Positions 60,276 through 64,000 of a stretch of DNA of 64,000 bases are shown here, piece after piece (position 1 is the first letter of the stretch; every line of letters starts with the position of its first letter). The DNA comes from DASZBX01 sp035943635 (lineage in GTDB: Bacteria > Actinomycetota > Actinomycetes > Streptomycetales > Catenulisporaceae). The notes below the pieces were generated by a model. It ran no database searches, was not told where the DNA came from, and saw only the letters and a program-made list of their open reading frames with translations. Position numbers and translations under genes: made by a program. The stretch lies in contig DASZBX010000089.1 of NCBI GenBank assembly GCA_035943635.1, forward strand, positions 62,001 through 126,000. The letters run 5' to 3'.

Positions 60276-60725
60276 TCACGCCTTCAGTCGGGCGTGCGCG
60301 TTGACGTCGGTCACTCCGAGGTCCTGCCCGCAGGACGTGCAGGCGGTGTTCACGTGGGCCACTCCGTCGCACCCGCAGTGCTCGAAGTCCAGTGCCAGCC
60401 CGTCCGGCGCGACCCATTCCTGACCCCAGGCGGCCAGGGCCAGCACGGCCGGCAGCAGGCTCCGGCTCTTGTCGGTGAGTACGTACTCGTAGTGCTCCGG
60501 GTGTCCCGCACCGCGGCGCCGCTCCATCAGCCCGGAGGCGACGAAGCCGTCCAGCCGGGCCGACAGGATGTTGGTGGCGAGGCCGAGACTGCGCTGGAAG
60601 TCGCCGAACCTGGTGATCCCGGAGAACAATCCGTCCCGGAGAATCAGCAGGCTCCATCGTTCGCCCACCAGCTCCAGCGCGCGGGCCACCGGGCAGTCCA
60701 GGGCTTCGTAAGTCCGTCCTAACAT
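60276..60725 (-). CDS. HxlR family transcriptional regulator
   Basis: A 149-residue winged-helix regulator: DCPVARALELVGERWSLLIL at residues 10-29 with the family Cys, then ITRFGDFQRSLGLATNILSA (recognition helix) and YEYVLTDKSRSLLPAVLALA. Two C-terminal Cys pairs (CGCDGV, CTSCGQDLGV) suggest a small metal or redox site. The family senses aldehydes, redox or electrophiles. It is convergent with the MFS exporter and likely controls it or itself. Two inverted repeats upstream of the start are candidate operators. Confidence 0.9.
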   Translation of the reverse strand: MLGRTYEALDCPVARALELVGERWSLLILRDGLFSGITRFGDFQRSLGLATNILSARLDGFVASGLMERRRGAGHPEHYEYVLTDKSRSLLPAVLALAAWGQEWVAPDGLALDFEHCGCDGVAHVNTACTSCGQDLGVTDVNAHARLKA

Positions 60726-60737
60726 GCCGCCAGCCTA

Positions 60738-60767
60738 GCAAGGCTGCTTGCATTATGAAATGATGCA
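60738..60767. promoter_or_regulatory. Candidate HxlR operator
   Basis: Two adjoining inverted repeats lie just upstream of the hxlR-type start: GCAAG-GCTG-CTTGC (60738-60751, perfect) and TGCATTAT-GAA-ATGATGCA (60749-60767, 7 of 8 matched). Place and AT-rich symmetry suit autoregulation. Confidence 0.45.
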
Positions 60768-60953
60768 GGCCAGGCCTTTCCGGACCCGGCGCGCGGCGCG
60801 CACACCGAAATCAGTCGGAGACCGCACGGTTTCGGGCACTTCTCGGCTGTGCGGCTGTTGTCGTGCGCTGCCGTGCTGCGGCAGAAGTCTCGCCCGCCCG
60901 ATCGCGGAAAATGCGCGGGTCGGACGGGCGAAGCGGTCGCGGCCGGGAACCGA

Positions 60954-61961
60954 TCAGGTCCCGGTTCCGCTGGCGTCGGTGATGGCGGCGATGATCTGGG
61001 AGTTGACGTCGCTGAGCGTGGGCGCCTGGGCGGACTGGTCGACGCCGATGTCGATCAGGGCGAAGGCGCCGGTCTGGCCGGGGACCGGGATGGCGATGGC
61101 CTCGACCGTGCCGGCGGGGCCGGTGTAGCTCGGGACGACGCTCCAGGTGATCTGGTAGCCGGCCCGGCCGGCCACGGTGATCGCGCCCTGGTTGACCACG
61201 GTGTGCGAGGTCAGGGTGCCGTAGTTGCTCTTGGCCATGGCGGCGATGTCGTTGGTGACCACGGCCTGGGCCGTGTCGCCGGTGGTGGTGGTGAAGTTGA
61301 CGCCGCCGGCGGTGCAGGTCGGCGCGGTGCCGTCGGCGTTGGGCGTGGCCAGGCCGCCGGGGCAGGAGTACGGCTGGGTGATCAGGGTGGGCCACACGCC
61401 CTGGCCGGTGGCCGCGCCCGAGGTGCCGGTCCAGCCGGTCGGGACCGGGATGGTCAGGCCGTCGATCGGGTCGGACACCGTCTTGCCGCTGCCGCCGGGG
61501 ACGGTCGGCATCGGGGTGGGGGTGGCCCCGTTCTGGCCGCCGAGGCCGCCGGTGCCGCCGCCCAGGCCGCCGTTGCCGTTGCCGTTCCCGCCGCCACCGC
61601 CGGAGCCGGGGGTCGGCAGGGTCTGCGGAGTGTTCGGCGCCGTGGCCGAGGCGGACGGGGGCGTGCTGGTGGTGTGGTTCGTGGACAGGTAGATCGCCAC
61701 GCCCGCGACCACGACGACGACGGCCACGCCGGCCGCGATCAGACCCTTGGTGCGGGAACTGCGCGGCGTGCCCGGGCCGCCCGGACCGACCGGCCCGAAC
61801 GGACCGCCGCCGGGCGGTCCGCCGGCGTACGGGCGCACCGTGGTGCTCCACTGGGCGCCGTCCCACCAGCGTTCGACGGGCCGGCCGTCCGGACCGGTCT
61901 CGCCGGTCGGGTACCAGCCGGCGGGGGTGGTGAATGCGCGAGTGGGCTCCGGTATCGACAT
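60954..61961 (-). CDS. DUF2510 domain membrane-anchored protein
   Basis: A ~335-residue protein. The N terminus holds the DUF2510 motif AGWYPTGETGPDGRPVERWW ... DGAQWSTTVRPY, a short Trp-rich domain of actinobacterial envelope proteins. A Pro/Gly stretch precedes a single transmembrane helix (GLIAAGVAVVVVVAGVAIYL). A Gly/Asn-rich linker (GGGGGNGNGNGGLGGG) leads to an outer domain with DGLTIPVPTGWTGTSGAATG, two Cys (PYSCPGG, APTCTAG) and ITWSVVPSYTGPAG. The start is uncertain: ATG 61961 or ATG 61982; neither has a good ribosome binding site. Function is unknown. Confidence 0.8.
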   Translation of the reverse strand: MSIPEPTRAFTTPAGWYPTGETGPDGRPVERWWDGAQWSTTVRPYAGGPPGGGPFGPVGPGGPGTPRSSRTKGLIAAGVAVVVVVAGVAIYLSTNHTTSTPPSASATAPNTPQTLPTPGSGGGGGNGNGNGGLGGGTGGLGGQNGATPTPMPTVPGGSGKTVSDPIDGLTIPVPTGWTGTSGAATGQGVWPTLITQPYSCPGGLATPNADGTAPTCTAGGVNFTTTTGDTAQAVVTNDIAAMAKSNYGTLTSHTVVNQGAITVAGRAGYQITWSVVPSYTGPAGTVEAIAIPVPGQTGAFALIDIGVDQSAQAPTLSDVNSQIIAAITDASGTGT

Positions 61962-62077
61962 GGAAGGAGGATATCTGCGCATCCTGAGCCGTCGGCGCCG
62001 ACCCGGCTAAGAATTCGCCGAACAACAGCTGTGAGATTTCTGAGACCGCAGGCCGGAGCGGTTGTGCCGCTCCGGTT

Positions 62078-63382
62078 TCACCCGTCCGCGGCGATGATCA
62101 GCGACGCGTACGTGGGAATCATCACTCCTCGGGCATAGCGGCGCGAGACGATCCGGTACGGCCGTCCGGCGTCGGTCAGCGACTGCAGCAGCTGCCCGAT
62201 CTCGGCCCGGGCGACCGGCGCGCCGAGGCACAGGTGGCGGCCCGCGCCGAACCAGAGCTGGCGGGCCTCGGCGACGTACGGCCGGGTGATGTCGAAGCCG
62301 CCGATCCGGTTGTCCGCGGTGTACGTGCTGAGCAGGACCCGGTCCTCGGCGCGCATGCGGCGCCCGCCGAGCTCCACGTCGGACACCACGTGCCGCCCGA
62401 TCACCGGGGCCGGGGTGCTCACCCGCAGGCCCTCGCGGACCGCGTCGGGCAGCCGGGCCGGGTCGGCGAGCAGGGCGCCGAACTGGCCGGTGTCGTGCAG
62501 CAGGGCCACGGTGCGGGTCATCGCGCTCGCGGCCGTCTCGGTGCCGGCGACCAGGAGCAGGCAGGCCAGGCCGGTGGTCTCCTCCAGGGTCAGGCCGGCT
62601 TCGCGGCAGCGGCCGAGCAGGGTGTTCGTGGGGGCGTGGGCGTAGGAGTCGGGCACGTCCCGGGTCAGTTCGCCGATGATCGCGCGGGCGGCCTGGATGC
62701 GTTCGGCGGGCAGGACCGTCGAGGCCGCGGAGCCCAGGGCCAGGGCGGCCAGCCGTTCGCCGGATTCGAAGAGGTGGACGAATTCGGCGTCGGCGGGGGC
62801 GGAGGCGGAATCGGGGGCGGTGGCGACGGAGGTCGCGGCTCGGGTCGCACCAACGGTGCCCGCGGCCTCGGCGGCGATGGAGCCGCCACCAACAGCGGAG
62901 CTGTCGGCGCCGGCCGTGCCGCCGAGGTGCAGGCCGAGCAGGTCGGCCATCATCCGGCCGACGATCTGCCGGGCGGCGTACGCGATGTCCACCTCGCGGC
63001 CCTCGGTCAGCGCACTGGTCACGCCCTCGTACACCGGCCCGGCCACCCGCTGCACCAGCGCGGTCGAGTTGGCCTCGGTGAACAGGTCGCGGGCGCGGTG
63101 GCGCAGGTCGGCGTGGCCGGGGCCGTCGAACAGCTGGGGGACGTAGTCGCCGAGGATCTGTTCCCACAGATGGCCTACTCCGCCTTCGCCCAGAAGGCTG
63201 AAGTGGGTGTGGTCGCACAGGACCTTGCGGGAGAGCACCGGGTCGGTTACCACCCAGCCGAGCCGGGGGACGCGCCGAACCGGCCCGAATCCACCCGTCC
63301 GGGCTACCCGGAGCATCGCCCAGAGCCATGGTTGTCCGGATCTCAACAACTTGGACTCGTGTAATTGTGCCGTGTCACTCAT
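62078..63382 (-). CDS. Cytochrome P450
   Basis: A 434-residue soluble haem monooxygenase. AGTETAAS (279-286) is the I-helix oxygen-activation motif, EGLR (317-320) the ExxR motif, and FGAGRHLCLG (378-387) binds haem through C385. Residues ~154-199 are an unusual low-complexity Ala/Gly/Ser insert (ADSSAVGGGSIAAEAAG and similar) not found in standard P450s. GGAGG upstream of ATG 63382 is good. It is divergent from a KAS III gene. Likely role is tailoring of a natural product; no ferredoxin is adjacent. Confidence 0.92.
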   Translation of the reverse strand: MSDTAQLHESKLLRSGQPWLWAMLRVARTGGFGPVRRVPRLGWVVTDPVLSRKVLCDHTHFSLLGEGGVGHLWEQILGDYVPQLFDGPGHADLRHRARDLFTEANSTALVQRVAGPVYEGVTSALTEGREVDIAYAARQIVGRMMADLLGLHLGGTAGADSSAVGGGSIAAEAAGTVGATRAATSVATAPDSASAPADAEFVHLFESGERLAALALGSAASTVLPAERIQAARAIIGELTRDVPDSYAHAPTNTLLGRCREAGLTLEETTGLACLLLVAGTETAASAMTRTVALLHDTGQFGALLADPARLPDAVREGLRVSTPAPVIGRHVVSDVELGGRRMRAEDRVLLSTYTADNRIGGFDITRPYVAEARQLWFGAGRHLCLGAPVARAEIGQLLQSLTDAGRPYRIVSRRYARGVMIPTYASLIIAADG

Positions 63383-63406
63383 CGCGCCCTCCTCGGCTTC
63401 TGAACC

Positions 63407-63419
63407 ATACTGGTCGTAT
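63407..63419. promoter_or_regulatory. Short inverted repeat between P450 and KAS III genes
   Basis: ATAC (63407-63410) and GTAT (63416-63419) are symmetric around TGGTC, in the 101-base region between two divergent starts. It may be a shared operator. The arms are only four bases long, so this could be chance. Confidence 0.25.
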
Positions 63420-63483
63420 CAACGCAGGTGCGGAAAGGTCTCGGCCGGAATTGCACCGGTCGGGGGACGGGAGCCGGGGCCGA

Positions 63484-64000
63484 ATGCGCGCACGGATATC
63501 AGGCGTCACCTCTTACTTACCGGAACTCGTGCGCAGCAGCACGCAGGTCGAGCAGCGGATCGCGGACAGTGGGCCGTACGGGCCGCGGCCCGGGGTGCTC
63601 GCGGCGGTCACCGGGATCCACTCCCGGCGGGTCGCCCCGGACGACTGGCAGGCCTCGGACCTCGCGGTCGCCGCGGCCGGCAAGCTGCTGGCCCAGCGCG
63701 GGGTCGGGGCCGGCGACCTGGACCTGCTGATCTTCGCCAGCGCCTCGCAGGACATGGTCGAGCCGGCCACGGCGCACATCGTCGCGGCCAAGCTCGGCGC
63801 GCACTGCCCGGTGTTCGACCTGAAGAACGCGTGCAACAGCGTGCTGAACGCGATCCAGGTCGGCGAGGCGCTGATCGGGTCCGGGCAGTACCGGCGGGTG
63901 CTGGTCTGCACCGGCGAGGTGCCGTCGCGGGCGATCCGGTGGTCGGTGCGGGACCGGGAGCAGTTCATCGAGTCCGCGCCCGGGTACACGCTGTCGGACT
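63484..64000 (+). CDS. Beta-ketoacyl-ACP synthase III-like protein, cut by the window edge
   Basis: The first 172 residues of a KAS III-type thiolase-fold enzyme, continuing past the window end. ARISGVTSYLPELVRSSTQV begins the fold; VTGIHSRRVAPDDWQASDLA and LLIFASASQDMVEPATAHIV follow; the nucleophile is C117 in FDLKNACNSVLNAIQ. The KNACNS context differs from the housekeeping FabH (SAACAGF), so it belongs to a secondary-metabolism or acyl-transfer branch. ATG 63484 has only a weak ribosome binding site. It is divergent from the P450 gene. Confidence 0.88.
   Translation, partial: MRARISGVTSYLPELVRSSTQVEQRIADSGPYGPRPGVLAAVTGIHSRRVAPDDWQASDLAVAAAGKLLAQRGVGAGDLDLLIFASASQDMVEPATAHIVAAKLGAHCPVFDLKNACNSVLNAIQVGEALIGSGQYRRVLVCTGEVPSRAIRWSVRDREQFIESAPGYTLSD

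Overview
The window comes from a very GC-rich, filamentous-type actinobacterium (Streptomyces/Catenulispora-like; the genus cannot be fixed from sequence alone). The evidence is strong G/C preference at third codon positions, frequent GTG starts, and families typical of such organisms: DUF397/DUF5753 pairs, AfsR/SARP regulators, DUF574 methyltransferases, TerD proteins, a homodimeric PDH E1 and an actinobacterial fatty-acid cluster.

Layout. 1-970: tail of one gene, a gene-poor stretch and a tRNA-Val. 1-8.7 kb: TerD protein, DUF3052 protein, aceE, a small secreted-type ORF, a DEAD-box helicase and a shortened Uma2 gene. 8.7-15.6 kb: PucR-type regulator followed by fabD-fabH-acpP-fabF-accD, the FAS II elongation and malonyl-CoA supply set, with several perfect inverted repeats between genes. 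FabD carries an extra C-terminal biotinyl/lipoyl-like domain without the acceptor lysine. 15.7-26.8 kb: L,D-transpeptidase, histidine phosphatase, methyltransferases, a DUF5753 regulator/ATPase/DUF397 set, and a coupled glycosyltransferase-methyltransferase-prenyltransferase-like operon. 27-45 kb is largely housekeeping: Nif3, zinc ribbon protein, RNase H/phosphatase, a large TerD protein, YaaA, an RNB ribonuclease, glycerol kinase, GT87, D-Ala-D-Ala carboxypeptidase, MscS, an HdeD-like protein, RNase P RNA and GT2.

43.8-53.1 kb is regulatory and accessory: a stand-alone NB-ARC ATPase, DUF397, a 1009-residue SARP-NB-ARC-TPR regulator and a duplicated-HTH protein. Next come an AT-richer gene-poor island with an orphan hairpin and a broken AbiE-like toxin-antitoxin locus. 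The region ends with a striking single protein that joins a sugar-type ABC ATPase, a SpoIIE phosphatase and a HATPase kinase domain. 53.9-64 kb looks like an accessory catabolic or secondary-metabolite segment: a flavin-dependent acyl-CoA dehydrogenase-like enzyme, a hydroxycinnamoyl-CoA hydratase/lyase-like crotonase, an SRPBCC protein, an exported epoxide-hydrolase-like enzyme, an MFS exporter with HxlR regulator, a DUF2510 protein, a P450 and a KAS III that runs off the window end.

Most functional calls rest on motifs and family recall by eye. No database search was run.
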